A stretch of DNA of 64,000 nucleotides from Cohnella hashimotonis (GCF_030014955.1 NZ_JAGRPV010000001.1:6324001-6388000); one strand, 5' to 3'; positions 1 to 8,110 are shown, counted from the stretch's first letter. A program made the numbers and translations. The notes: generated by a model not told the origin, from the sequence alone.

Positions 1-526
1 GCGACTTCGGCACTTCCCCGAACGTTCGGCTGTCCTTGCTCGCGCCCAGACGACGATTGTCTCCCATAATAAAGTATTTCCCGTCTTCGACTTTAATCGG
101 TCCAAAGTCTCCGTCCTCGATCGGACTATCGGTATATGGCTCGACGCGCAGCTCGCCGTTCACGTACAGCTGTCCGCCTCTGCCCTCGACCGTATCGCCC
201 GGCACGCCGATAATTCTTTTAACGAGAAACTTCTTCTTGTCCGGACCGTCGCTCGGATCCTTCAAGATAACGACGTCGCCGGCCTTGGGCTGTCCAAGCT
301 CGTAGGCGACCTTGTTGACGAACAGCCACTCGTGCTCGTACAGCGTCGGCTCCATCGACTCCCCCTTGACCGTCGACAGCCGGAATACAAAAGCCCACAG
401 CAGAATGACGATCGTAAAGGCGATGCCCAGGGCGCGAAGCCACTCCCACAGCTCTCGCCGCAAGGCGGATTCGGGCTTGACCGAGCGGGATCTGCCCGGC
501 TGCGGGATGCTTGATGTCTGCTTCAT
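1..526 (-). CDS. lepB: Signal peptidase I (partial, C-terminus outside window)
   Basis: Type I signal peptidase that cleaves signal peptides from exported proteins on the outer face of the membrane. The visible 175 residues start MKQTSSIPQPG and carry one membrane segment (about residues 30-50, AFTIVILLWAFVF). The catalytic serine motif GESMEPTL and the lysine motif VKRIIGVPGD follow, then the box GDNRRLGASKDSR. The missing part is only the last few residues past the left edge. The ATG at 526 overlaps the TGA of the upstream DUF402 gene (ATGA), so the two are probably translationally coupled. Several paralogues (sipS-like) are usual in Bacilli, so the exact paralogue name is unsure. Confidence 0.93.
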   Translation of the reverse strand, partial: MKQTSSIPQPGRSRSVKPESALRRELWEWLRALGIAFTIVILLWAFVFRLSTVKGESMEPTLYEHEWLFVNKVAYELGQPKAGDVVILKDPSDGPDKKKFLVKRIIGVPGDTVEGRGGQLYVNGELRVEPYTDSPIEDGDFGPIKVEDGKYFIMGDNRRLGASKDSRTFGEVPKS

Positions 527-1119
527 GGATACGACTCATTCTCCTTCGCCTGGGGGCTGTCTCTCCACTCGCGGTAATAGCGTCGCGCTTCCTCGTCGCC
601 GAACGGCTGTCCGAACGTCGCCACGCGCTCATGCAGCGCACGCAGTCCGTCCTCCACCTGTCCGCGGACGGACACGCTGTAACGGTATTCTTCCTTGTGC
701 TTGTCGTATTCGTCACGGTCCAGATCCAGTACGGAGCCGCCCGGCAGGAGCACGACATCCAGGTCGTAGTCGATATAGGTCAGCACGTTGTGGTACCGAT
801 AAGGCGGCGATGCCACATTGCAATAATAACGCACGCCCCGGTCCTCCAGCAGCGCCACCACGTTAAACCATTCGCCCGGCAGAAAAAAAGAAACGGCCGG
901 CACCCGGCTGATCCATTCTTTGCCGTCGGCTTCCCGAATCGGCGTATGGTCGTTCACGTATACCATAATGCCCGCTTCCCGATGCGCGGGATGGAGCCTG
1001 TCCTCCGGGACCTTCCAGTTCTCGAGCCACATGCGGTGGAGCGAGCCGTTGTGCTTAAAGCTCTTGATCGTACAGCTCTCGTATATAGATGTAGATATTA
1101 GGCCGCCGCTGCGCTCCAT
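523..1119 (-). CDS. DUF402 domain protein (nucleoside tri/diphosphate phosphatase-like)
   Basis: A 198-residue protein of the DUF402 family. It contains TIKSFKHNGSLHRMW near the N-terminus and a core with YIDYDLDVVLLPGG followed by LDRDEYDKHKEEY, typical of the family whose Staphylococcus member NtdP hydrolyses nucleoside tri- and diphosphates. The start chosen is the ATG at 1119, preceded by AGGGGG at a spacing of seven bases; the reading frame is open further upstream but without a ribosome site. It is followed directly by the signal peptidase gene with a 4-base overlap. The enzymatic role is inferred from family knowledge only. Confidence 0.82.
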   Translation of the reverse strand: MERSGGLISTSIYESCTIKSFKHNGSLHRMWLENWKVPEDRLHPAHREAGIMVYVNDHTPIREADGKEWISRVPAVSFFLPGEWFNVVALLEDRGVRYYCNVASPPYRYHNVLTYIDYDLDVVLLPGGSVLDLDRDEYDKHKEEYRYSVSVRGQVEDGLRALHERVATFGQPFGDEEARRYYREWRDSPQAKENESYP

Positions 1120-1162
1120 GCCAAGCCCCCTGCCGTAGAACCAAATAAGATAATATAAGAAA

Positions 1163-1222
1163 AGCATATCTTATGGCCAAAAGCAACCGGTTTTCGGCGC
1201 CTGTCGACACGTAAGATATGCT
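1163..1222. repeat. Inverted repeat, 11-bp perfect arms, 38-bp spacer
   Basis: AGCATATCTTA (1163-1173) is matched by its exact reverse complement TAAGATATGCT (1212-1222). It lies between the start of the DUF402 gene and the end of the GNAT gene. It has no adjacent T-run of the usual type, so it may be a protein-binding site or a weak terminator for the GNAT gene. Confidence 0.6.
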
Positions 1223-1267
1223 CTCCTGATGGTAAGGCCGTCTTGCGAGGGACCTTGCGATGGGCGT

Positions 1268-1690
1268 TTAGCCTGCTACGATGGATAGTGGACGCTGAGG
1301 CGTCACGAGATCGAGCATCTCTTCGCTCAAGGACTGGTAGAAAGGAAGCAGCATTTCGTTGTGCTTGTCCACCGCGACAAATACCTTTTGCACGTTCCGC
1401 TGGCGGAATCGCGCATTCATGGCGGTGACGAGCGTGCGGCCTACGCCTTGGCGGCGACGATCCGGATGTACGGCGATGCGGTAAACATAACCTTTGCTGT
1501 GGTCGATCGTGCCGATCATGATGCCCGCCAGCTCGTCATCCTTCAGTGCCACGAGCACGAGCTCGCTGTCCCAGGACAATTGGCGGGATAAGGCCGACAT
1601 AGTTTCTTCACAGCATTCCTCCGACAAAGCTACCTTCAGAAGCTCGGATACGGAACGATAATCCGACAATTGAAAAGTCCGAATCTGCAT
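1268..1690 (-). CDS. GNAT family N-acetyltransferase
   Basis: A 140-residue, single-domain GCN5-related N-acetyltransferase. The acetyl-CoA binding signature is clear in VYRIAVHPDRRRQGVGRTLV (the R-x-x-G-x-G/A loop), followed by the usual second half with VFVAVDKHNEMLLPFYQSL. The length matches the family. The substrate cannot be told from the sequence. The ATG at 1690 has GGGGAGA upstream. It is a stand-alone gene, separated from the DUF402 gene by about 150 bases that contain the inverted repeat at 1163-1222. Confidence 0.85.
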   Translation of the reverse strand: MQIRTFQLSDYRSVSELLKVALSEECCEETMSALSRQLSWDSELVLVALKDDELAGIMIGTIDHSKGYVYRIAVHPDRRRQGVGRTLVTAMNARFRQRNVQKVFVAVDKHNEMLLPFYQSLSEEMLDLVTPQRPLSIVAG

Positions 1691-1838
1691 ATGCCTGTCT
1701 CCCCGGATTCAGTTAAAGTAGAGGCTAAACTGTGAACATCGCTTTAACGTCTTTTTATATTACGACAAATACGTGATAATTTCATGCTATTTTAGGGATA
1801 TCGCCTAAATAATTTTGGAGAATCGGCGCGCAACACCG

Positions 1839-1866
1839 TGTAAACGCTTTAAATAAAGCGTTTACA
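1839..1866. promoter_or_regulatory. 28-bp perfect palindrome upstream of sodA (cre-like operator)
   Basis: TGTAAACGCTTTA and TAAAGCGTTTACA are exact 13-base inverted arms around a central AA. Each half extended by one base matches the CcpA cre consensus TGWAANCGNTNWCA at 13 of 14 positions. It lies about 145 bases upstream of the likely sodA -10 box, in AT-rich sequence that contrasts with the genes around it. A LacI/CcpA-family operator is the natural reading; the regulated promoter is unproven. Confidence 0.6.
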
Positions 1867-2007
1867 TATGAATAAATCTAAAATATTGCCGAATTTCGCC
1901 GAATTCGCGCCAAAATCGGGATCGTTCCTTTTTTTCGTGTTTTTACTGGAACTAGATGAGCGAATTTACATCTATGTATCAAGCATTACTTTATGGACAA
2001 AATTTAC

Positions 2008-2016
2008 TGGTATAAT
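2008..2016 (+). promoter_or_regulatory. Extended -10 promoter of sodA
   Basis: TGGTATAAT gives a TGn extension and a perfect TATAAT hexamer. No good -35 box is seen at 17 bases, which extended -10 promoters do not need. It would give a leader of about 145 bases before the sodA start. Confidence 0.5.
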
Positions 2017-2165
2017 CCAGGAAAAAGTGCCCATGCTGATGGAGCGCGATGCCAAAATCGGCCGGAGACTTTCTAAACACCCATGTTGATTTAGTATTTG
2101 AAATCAGGGATAATACAGAGGTAGATTTCCATTCCAGATTCATAATCCAAGGAGGCTGTTCCATT

Positions 2166-2777
2166 ATGGCACACGTATTGCCCGCTCTTCCTTACTCCAA
2201 CGACGCACTCGAGCCGCATATCGACGCGCTCACGATGGAGATCCACCACGACCGCCATCACAATACTTACGTAACGAACCTCAACAAAGCCCTCGAGTCC
2301 GCTCCCGAGCTGGCAGACAAGAGCCTGAACGATCTGATCTCCGACCTGAACGCCGTGCCTGAGGCCATCCGCACTGCCGTTCGCAACAACGGCGGCGGCC
2401 ACGCTAACCACTCCCTGTTCTGGGAGACGATCGCTCCTAACGCTGGCGGCGCTCCTACCGGCGCTCTGGCTGCTGCGATCGACAGCGAGCTCGGCGGCTT
2501 CGACAAGTTCAAGGAAACGTTCGCAGCTGCGGCTACGACCCGTTTCGGCTCCGGCTGGGCGTTCCTGGTTGTAGGCAAGGACGGCAAGCTGAAGGTATAC
2601 AGCCTGCCTAACCAAGACAGCCCGATCTTCGAAGGCGAGACGCCGATCCTGGGCCTCGACGTCTGGGAGCACGCTTACTACCTGAAGTACCAGAACAAGC
2701 GTCCGGACTACATCGGCGCGTTCTGGAACGTCGTTAACTGGGAAGAAGTCGGCAAGCGTTACGACGCTGCCAAGTAA
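2166..2777 (+). CDS. sodA: Superoxide dismutase (Mn/Fe type)
   Basis: Converts superoxide to oxygen and hydrogen peroxide in the cytoplasm. The 203-residue protein starts [18 protein letters not shown], as iron/manganese SODs do. Metal ligands are visible in order: the histidine in MEIHHDRHH, the histidine in [11 protein letters not shown], and the Asp and His of [23 protein letters not shown] and the WNVVNW end fit the Mn form found in Bacilli. The start is the ATG at 2166 after a perfect AAGGAGG at 2149-2155; the open frame extends upstream without a ribosome site. A strong terminator follows, so it is monocistronic. Confidence 0.97.
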   Translation: MAHVLPALPYSNDALEPHIDALTMEIHHDRHHNTYVTNLNKALESAPELADKSLNDLISDLNAVPEAIRTAVRNNGGGHANHSLFWETIAPNAGGAPTGALAAAIDSELGGFDKFKETFAAAATTRFGSGWAFLVVGKDGKLKVYSLPNQDSPIFEGETPILGLDVWEHAYYLKYQNKRPDYIGAFWNVVNWEEVGKRYDAAK

Positions 2778-2788
2778 TATTCCTTACG

Positions 2789-2828
2789 AAAAAAGCCAGC
2801 GCCGATTCAAGCGGCGCTGGCTTTTTTG
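2789..2828 (+). terminator. Rho-independent terminator after sodA
   Basis: A GC-rich hairpin with arms AGCCAGCGCC and GGCGCTGGCT around a short loop, preceded by A6 and followed by T6, begins about 12 bases after the sodA stop. The A-run makes it work on the other strand too. Confidence 0.92.
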
Positions 2829-3125
2829 CGTGCGGCGGGTTGTTTGCGCGTGTCATGGCGCCCGCTGATCTGCGTCCTGCGCAGCCAGTCCGAGGAACGA
2901 AGGAGATAGCTGGAAGAAACCGGATGAATCGGACTTAAGGAGCCGTTACTTCGGCGAAATGGGTCCATTCAACGAGGTTTACGGACGCAGGGGAAGTTAT
3001 TTCCGCCTGGAGGTGCGTTTGCGGGCCTGCTGGAGGAGAATAGCGGATCCACTTGTCCGCCAGCCATCGTTTATCGGACCTCAAACACAAAAGAACGGCT
3101 CTCCGGTCCGATACGCCGGGAGGCA
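2829..3125. other. Intergenic stretch, no supported gene
   Basis: About 300 bases between the sodA terminator and the mutY stop. Short open frames on both strands lack ribosome sites and family features. Purine-rich GGAG-type motifs recur without an associated gene. I see nothing functional here. Confidence 0.5.
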
Positions 3126-4511
3126 TCAGCGTTTGGGTGCGATTTCGTACAACGTGCCGCTGAAGTGCGCGCCAAGAAGTTTGCTGAACACGTTCGGCCA
3201 GGCGAGGCGCTCAAATTCGGCAGCATCGATCCATCGATAGCCCGGCGGCAGCGAGGCAGCTGCGCTGGTACCTTCGCCCGGCAGCGGCGAAGCGGCAGCT
3301 CCGGCACCATCGCCCGGCCGCGGCGAAGCGACGGGGCTGGTGCGATAGCCTGCCTTATCTTCGGCTGCCGCTTCTACTCCGCCTGACGCCGCAGCTGCCG
3401 TAACTTCGGCCGTCGCAGTCGCAACTGCGTCAGCCGCAGCCGCAGCTTCAGCAACCTCAGCCGCCGCAGTCTCTGCTTCCGCATCCGCAGCCGCCACAGC
3501 AGCCTCTTCGGCTCCTGCGCCATCAACGCTCCGCCCAGCACCCAGCACGCGCAAATACCAGTGCAAATGCGTGAACACATGCTCCGCGTCGGCCACGTGG
3601 CGCAGCGCGTCGGCGCGAACGCCCGCGAGCCCCTCGGCATCCAGCGAAGCCGCAAGCAGCGCCCCTCCCAGCGAGTGGGAATCCCAGACGCCCCGCTCGG
3701 GCGCCACCACATGCGGCAGCTCCCACATGCGCGCGAGCAGCCCGCTCTCCGGCCGCTGCCGCACGAGCACGCGGCCCTTCGCGTCCTGCAGGAGCACGGC
3801 GAGGCGGTGCTCCGGCCGTGGCGGCTTGGCTTTGCTCTTGATCGGCAGCTCCGTCTCGCGGCCAGCCAGCCGGCCCTGGCAATGCGCCATGACCGGGCAC
3901 AGCAGGCAGCTCGGCGACTTCGGCGTGCAGACAAGCGCGCCTAGCTCCATGAGCGCCTGGTTAAAGTCGGAAGCTTCCCCTTCGGGGATGAGCTCCCGGG
4001 CCAGCCCTTCCATGCCGACGCGCGTGGCCGGCTTCGCGATGTCCTCGTCGATGCAGAAATAACGCGACAACACGCGCATGACGTTGCCGTCCACCGCCGG
4101 CTCGGGTCTGCCGAAGGCGATGCTGAGGATCGCGCCGGACGTGTAAGGGCCGACGCCCTTCAGTCCCGCGACGACGCTCTTGTCGTCGGGAAGCCTGCCG
4201 CCGTGGTTATCGGCGATCTCGCGGGCCGCGGCCTGGAGATTGCGGGCGCGCGAATAGTAGCCGAGCCCTTCCCAGGCCTTAATCACCTCTTCTTCCGGCG
4301 CCTCGGCCAGCGCCGTTATCGTCGGAAACTTGGTCATGAAACGGTTGAAATAAGGGATGACCGTATCGACACGCGTCTGTTGAAGCATGATCTCGGACAC
4401 CCAGATATGGTACGGATCCCGGCTGCGCCGCCAGGGCAGGTCCCTCTTGGCCTGCTTGTACCATTGCAGCAGCTCGCCGCTGAAAAACGATTTGATCTCG
4501 AGTTCGTTCAA
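3126..4511 (-). CDS. mutY: A/G-specific adenine glycosylase MutY with Ala-rich insertion
   Basis: DNA repair glycosylase that removes adenine mispaired with 8-oxoguanine. Of 461 residues, the catalytic core is complete: Glu40 in VSEIMLQQTRV, helix-hairpin-helix LKGVGPYTSGAILS (about 117-130), catalytic Asp141 in AVDGNVMRV, and four iron-sulfur cysteines C195, C202, C205 and C211 (CX6CX2CX5C). The NUDIX-like 8-oxoG domain starts near 235. It is split at about 326-423 by roughly 100 residues rich in Ala, Glu and Pro/Gly, absent from ordinary MutY of about 350-390 residues; the domain then resumes with GYRWIDAAEFERLAWPNVF. The start is TTG at 4511, overlapping the TGA of the AraC gene (TTGA). 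Confidence 0.95.
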   Translation of the reverse strand: MNELEIKSFFSGELLQWYKQAKRDLPWRRSRDPYHIWVSEIMLQQTRVDTVIPYFNRFMTKFPTITALAEAPEEEVIKAWEGLGYYSRARNLQAAAREIADNHGGRLPDDKSVVAGLKGVGPYTSGAILSIAFGRPEPAVDGNVMRVLSRYFCIDEDIAKPATRVGMEGLARELIPEGEASDFNQALMELGALVCTPKSPSCLLCPVMAHCQGRLAGRETELPIKSKAKPPRPEHRLAVLLQDAKGRVLVRQRPESGLLARMWELPHVVAPERGVWDSHSLGGALLAASLDAEGLAGVRADALRHVADAEHVFTHLHWYLRVLGAGRSVDGAGAEEAAVAAADAEAETAAAEVAEAAAAADAVATATAEVTAAAASGGVEAAAEDKAGYRTSPVASPRPGDGAGAAASPLPGEGTSAAASLPPGYRWIDAAEFERLAWPNVFSKLLGAHFSGTLYEIAPKR

Positions 4512-5407
4512 GCTCCCGGCCCTCCCTTTTTTTGCGATTCGGCATGGCCCTCGTCGTCTTTGGCCCCGCCGGCGCCGAGTCCGAGCACCAGCTTTTTGTA
4601 GCGGCTGGGCGTGAGGCCTGTATAGGCTTTAAACATTCTCGAAAAGTAGTAGATCTTCATGCCGATGCGCGCCGCGGCGTCCGACACGTTGCAGGCGGGA
4701 TCCGCGAGCAGCGTCCGTGCGATCTCCAGCCTTCGCTGATTCACATATTGTATCGGCGAGCAGCCCATCAATCCTTTGAAAAAAACGATAAAATAGTTTG
4801 GATGCAAATAAATGAGCCCCGCCAGATGCTCAACGGTAATCGTGTCGGCCAGATGCTCGTCCACATAGCTAAGCACGATCTCCAGCTTTTCGAATTCCGG
4901 GGACAGCGGCGCCCGTCTCTCGGAGTCGGCGACGAAGTAATCGATGAATATGCCGATAAGCTCCATAAAGGAGGTCTTGATTCGAAGTCGGGCCGACGGC
5001 TGCTGCGAGAACAGGTTGCTCCGGATCCGGGCGAACATCGCGATCGCCTCGCGCGGATCGGGAATGCGCACATGCTCGGGCAAGCCGATTGCCTGATAGA
5101 GCGCCCGGTCGGCATAACTCGCGCGGAAGTGGCACCACCAATACGACAGATTATCGCCCGGGCTGGGCTCGATCCAATGCGCCTTGCCTGCCAGCAGGAA
5201 GCTGAACGTCCCCGCATCCATGGAAAAAGACCGGTCTTCCATATGCAGCAGGCCGCTGCCGCCGGTCACGAGCAACGCCCGATTGCAGTCGTAAACTTCC
5301 GGTCGTCCCTCTTCTACGCCCGCATGTTCCTCGAAGGAAGCGGCGGCGACCTCGAACTGCATCTTTTCGAGATGATTCATTAATATGTTAAAATAGCGTA
5401 TGCTCAT
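4508..5407 (-). CDS. AraC family transcriptional regulator
   Basis: A 299-residue regulator with an N-terminal cupin-type sensor region (about 1-150, including LLVTGGSGLLHMED and FLLAGKAHWIEP) and a C-terminal double helix-turn-helix (about 190-285). The AraC signature is seen in IYYFSRMFKAYTGLTPSRYK; the first HTH is LAGLIYLHPNYFIVFFKGLMG. The start is the ATG at 5407, with GGAG eight bases upstream; a GTG at 5416 is in frame but badly spaced. The tail after residue 275 is Gly/Lys/Asp-rich. The gene overlaps mutY by four bases, which is likely chance operon structure rather than shared function. Its target and ligand are unknown, but a sugar is typical. Confidence 0.88.
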   Translation of the reverse strand: MSIRYFNILMNHLEKMQFEVAAASFEEHAGVEEGRPEVYDCNRALLVTGGSGLLHMEDRSFSMDAGTFSFLLAGKAHWIEPSPGDNLSYWWCHFRASYADRALYQAIGLPEHVRIPDPREAIAMFARIRSNLFSQQPSARLRIKTSFMELIGIFIDYFVADSERRAPLSPEFEKLEIVLSYVDEHLADTITVEHLAGLIYLHPNYFIVFFKGLMGCSPIQYVNQRRLEIARTLLADPACNVSDAAARIGMKIYYFSRMFKAYTGLTPSRYKKLVLGLGAGGAKDDEGHAESQKKGGPGA

Positions 5408-5486
5408 CGTTTGCACTCCAGGAAGCTTGTCTTAAGATGTCTATTAGGTTCTATTTATTATACTTAACATTGGGAGTCGGGTAAAT

Positions 5487-5852
5487 TTGAAAAAATATGC
5501 CTTCGCGCGTCGCGGATTGCGGATCGCAGCGGCTTCTGCCTTGATCGGGGCTCTTCTATTGACGGCGGCTTGCGGCAAAGGCAAGACGGAGGAAAATGCC
5601 AAGCCGTCGCTGCCGGCCGGCCCGGCGGAAACGATCGCGCTGTACCGCAGCAATTGCATCTCCTGTCATGGAGGCGGCCTTGAAGGCACAATGGGGCCGG
5701 ATACGGATCTTCGCTCCGTCGGCGCGCGTCTGACGGAGGTTCAGATCGCGGCCCAGATTACGAACGGGGGACAGTTAATGCCCGCCCTAAAGGATCGCCT
5801 TACCTCGCAGGAGATCGATAAGATCGCCGCCTGGCTGGCCGCCTTGCATTGA
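5487..5852 (+). CDS. Membrane-anchored lipoprotein cytochrome c (class I)
   Basis: A small c-type cytochrome of 121 residues for electron transfer on the outer face of the membrane, like the Bacillus CccB (c-551) type. It has a lipoprotein signal (residues 1-29, lipobox LLTAAC), then a heme site CISCH (CXXCH) and a likely axial methionine in GGQLMPALKDRL. The end QEIDKIAAWLAALH is the usual last helix. The start is TTG at 5487 with GGGAG ten bases upstream. It is divergent from the AraC gene and stands alone. Heme attachment and the lipid anchor are inferred from motifs. Confidence 0.88.
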   Translation: MKKYAFARRGLRIAAASALIGALLLTAACGKGKTEENAKPSLPAGPAETIALYRSNCISCHGGGLEGTMGPDTDLRSVGARLTEVQIAAQITNGGQLMPALKDRLTSQEIDKIAAWLAALH

Positions 5853-6030
5853 TTCGTTTCTCAAAAACATCATACAACCGCCACACATAATCGTCCTGGT
5901 ATTTATTCGTTTATTTGCACAAATTATTTTAATTTATCGAATATTCTCTCGGGTTGTATTGAATTATCCAATATCGACATCCAGTACCGATCCGACAACT
6001 TGCGATCCGTCGATTAAAACGTTCTGATAA

Positions 6031-6070
6031 CAAGCACGAGCCCGGCCAACAAGGACCGGGCTCGTGCTTG
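6031..6070 (-). terminator. Terminator hairpin after acpS
   Basis: Perfect 15-bp arms CAAGCACGAGCCCGG and CCGGGCTCGTGCTTG around a 10-base loop, just beyond the acpS stop. The T-tract on the minus strand is weak, so the stem is the main evidence. Confidence 0.75.
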
Positions 6071-6072
6071 CC

Positions 6073-6468
6073 TTATTCAATTCGTTCCAGTGTAGCCGTC
6101 GCTGCCGCGAGCCGCCGTTCGTGCGTAATCGCCACGTGTACGCGATACGAGCGCTCTGCCATTCCAAGCCGCTCCCAGGCCTCCGGAGAGAGCCGGCAAG
6201 ACGGCCGGCCTCGCTCGTCCGGCAGCACTTCGATGTCGCGAAAGCCGACGCAGCTGCCGATGCCGCAGCCGATCGCCTTGACGACCGCTTCCTTGGCGGC
6301 GAACCGGCCTGCAGCGAATTCGACCGCGCGTCGCGGCTGCATCTGCGCATACCGATCGAGCTCGCTTGACGTCAGCACGCGCGCGGCGAATTTGCCTCCG
6401 GTGTCTCCCGCGAGCAGCTTGGCCATCCGCTCCATCTCGACAACGTCGATCCCGATCCCCTCGATCAT
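6073..6468 (-). CDS. acpS: Holo-[acyl-carrier-protein] synthase
   Basis: Transfers 4'-phosphopantetheine from CoA to acyl carrier protein, needed for fatty acid synthesis. The 131-residue protein has the standard length and motifs: GIGIDVVEMERM at the start (magnesium-binding Asp8) and FAAKEAVVKAIG around residues 56-67 (catalytic Glu). The C-terminal VAITHERRLAAATATLE is the usual end. It lies seven bases downstream of nadE on the same strand, forming a two-gene unit closed by the hairpin at 6031-6070. This is a clean orthologue call. Confidence 0.95.
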   Translation of the reverse strand: MIEGIGIDVVEMERMAKLLAGDTGGKFAARVLTSSELDRYAQMQPRRAVEFAAGRFAAKEAVVKAIGCGIGSCVGFRDIEVLPDERGRPSCRLSPEAWERLGMAERSYRVHVAITHERRLAAATATLERIE

Positions 6469-6475
6469 CCTTATC

Positions 6476-7285
6476 TTAGATGCCAGGGATCGCTTGACGC
6501 TTGTGCTGTGTACGCTGGTAATGTTTCTCCAGAATCTCCCGCGCCGCGTCCGGGATCTGCTTGCCCTCGAGGTAGTCGCTGTTGTCGTCGTAGCTCACGC
6601 CCAGCTCGGCCTCGTCGGTCTGGCCTGCCCACAATCCGGCCGTCGGCGCCTTGTCGACGACATCGGCCGGCACGCCGAGCGCGCGCGCGACCGCGCGTAC
6701 CTGACGCTTGTTAAGCGAGCTGAGCGGCGTAATATCGACCGCGCCGTCGCCCCACTTCGTATAGAAACCCGTCAGCGCTTCGGACGCGTGATCCGTGCCG
6801 ACGACCAGCAGATTGAGGTCGAACGCGAGCGCGTACTGCACGACCATGCGCGTGCGCGCCTTGACGTTGCCCTTGCCGCCGCGGCTGATATGTCTGGACA
6901 TACCCAGCGACTTGAAAGCGTGCTCGGTCTCGAGCGAGATCTCGTCCACCGCTTCCTCGATGTTCGTCTCGGCCTTGTACTTGAGATCGAACGCTTCGGC
7001 CACGGCGTAGCTGTGCGCGATATCCTCCTGCTGCCCGTACGGCTGGAATACGCCGAGTGTCATGTATTCCTTGCCCGTCTCCGCTGTCAGCTCGTCCGTC
7101 GCGCGCTTGCACAAGCCCGCTGCCACCGCGCTGTCCACGCCGCCGCTGATTGCGATGAGCAAGCCGGACGCGCCCGCCTTTTTCACATACTCCTTCAAAA
7201 ATCCGACTCGCTTTGCGATCTCGGCTTCCGGATCGATCGACGGCTTCACGCCAAGGAGCGAGATAATATCCTGCTGCAAACTCAT
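6476..7285 (-). CDS. nadE: NH3-dependent NAD+ synthetase
   Basis: Last step of NAD biosynthesis: amidates deamido-NAD using ATP and ammonia. The 269-residue protein has the PP-loop SGGVDS (47-52) and later LLVVGTDHASEALTGFYTKWGDGAVDITPLSSLNKRQVR, quoted here only in outline, which is the nucleotide-binding and metal region of ammonia-dependent enzymes. No glutaminase domain is present. The end YQRTQHKRQAIPGI is typical of the family. It sits directly upstream of acpS. Confidence 0.95.
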   Translation of the reverse strand: MSLQQDIISLLGVKPSIDPEAEIAKRVGFLKEYVKKAGASGLLIAISGGVDSAVAAGLCKRATDELTAETGKEYMTLGVFQPYGQQEDIAHSYAVAEAFDLKYKAETNIEEAVDEISLETEHAFKSLGMSRHISRGGKGNVKARTRMVVQYALAFDLNLLVVGTDHASEALTGFYTKWGDGAVDITPLSSLNKRQVRAVARALGVPADVVDKAPTAGLWAGQTDEAELGVSYDDNSDYLEGKQIPDAAREILEKHYQRTQHKRQAIPGI

Positions 7286-7372
7286 ACCAACGCCTCCAAT
7301 CTATAGGTTCCTTAGTTATGTAAGACGTACGGGCTCGTATGAAACAATACGGCCCGCCGTCGTCGTCATACG

Positions 7373-7404
7373 AAAAAACCGCGGATGCGCAATGTCATCC
7401 GCGG
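7373..7404 (-). terminator. Rho-independent terminator after the bacilliredoxin gene
   Basis: Arms CCGCGGATG and CATCCGCGG with an 8-base loop, followed on the minus strand by T6. It lies 12 bases beyond the stop at 7416. Confidence 0.9.
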
Positions 7405-7415
7405 CGGCGCTCCTG

Positions 7416-7850
7416 TCAACGGCAGAAACGGTCGAACGCGTCGGTCAAATCTGCGGCGATATCGTCCGCGCTGCGGTTCTCGATCTGATGGCGTTCGATG
7501 AAGTGCACGAGCTCTCCGTCCTTAAGCAGGGCGATGGAGGGCGAAGACGGCGGATATGGCGCAAAGTACTCTCTGGCCTTCGCAGTCGCTTCCTTGTCCT
7601 GTCCCGCGAACACGGTGTACAGGTGATCCGGCAGCACTTCGTGGCGAAGCGCCTCAGCTACGCCCGGGCGCGCCTGGCCGGCCGCGCAGCCGCATACGGA
7701 ATTGATGACGACGAGCGTCGTGCCCTTGCTGTCCGGCAGCGCCTGCTCGACTTCCTCCGGCGTTCTCAGCTCCGTGATGCCGACCCGGGTCAGGTCGTCT
7801 CGCATCGGTTGGACCATGTCCAGCATATATCGTTCGAATGACATCGACAT
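7416..7850 (-). CDS. Bacilliredoxin, BrxA/BrxB family
   Basis: A 144-residue thioredoxin-fold protein of the YphP/YqiW family that removes bacillithiol from S-bacillithiolated proteins. The active site is the unusual CGC motif at residues 53-55 (INSVCGCAAGQARP). The rest matches the family: MSFERYMLDMVQPMRDDL at the start and FAPYPPSSPSIALLKDGE late. The ATG at 7850 is preceded by GAGGGA; the frame is open further upstream but without support. This implies the cell makes bacillithiol. Which of the two paralogues it is cannot be decided. Confidence 0.93.
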   Translation of the reverse strand: MSMSFERYMLDMVQPMRDDLTRVGITELRTPEEVEQALPDSKGTTLVVINSVCGCAAGQARPGVAEALRHEVLPDHLYTVFAGQDKEATAKAREYFAPYPPSSPSIALLKDGELVHFIERHQIENRSADDIAADLTDAFDRFCR

Positions 7851-7981
7851 GTCTATCCCTCGCTTTCGGTAGAATCGCAATTCGGCGGGCGTGCCGCTTA
7901 CCTTATTATAGCGCGGCCATGCGCGAACCGTCAAAAGCGGCACGAGCCCGGCAGCGCCGGGACCCGCCTCGATTCATGCGC

Positions 7982-8110
7982 TTAAGTCGAAGGACGGTTG
8001 GGACCGTCGAGCTTCTTGTCGTATCCCGCGGACAGCGGAGACGCGTCCTCTTTCCCTTTCGAAGATGCCGGCGCGTCGGCGCGTCCTTTTTGCTTGGGCT
8101 GCTTGGCCAT
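7982..8110 (-). CDS. Small charged hypothetical protein (42 aa)
   Basis: A 42-residue frame starting MAKQPKQKGRADAP and ending KKLDGPNRPST. It is preceded by a near-perfect ribosome site GGGAGGAGGG at a spacing of about six bases, which is the main reason to call it. It is rich in Lys, Gly, Ser and Pro and is probably unstructured; the composition is like small spore-associated or stress proteins of Bacilli, but I recognise no family. It lies between the histidine kinase and the bacilliredoxin genes, on the same strand. Confidence 0.6.
   Translation of the reverse strand: MAKQPKQKGRADAPASSKGKEDASPLSAGYDKKLDGPNRPST

Noticed and set aside
1868..2089. A 73-codon plus-strand frame just after the 28-bp palindrome
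   Set aside because: No ribosome site, odd composition, and it overlaps the sodA promoter; no family features.
2829..3125. A 93-codon plus-strand frame at 2959-3240
   Set aside because: It runs into mutY on the other strand and has no ribosome site or family signal.
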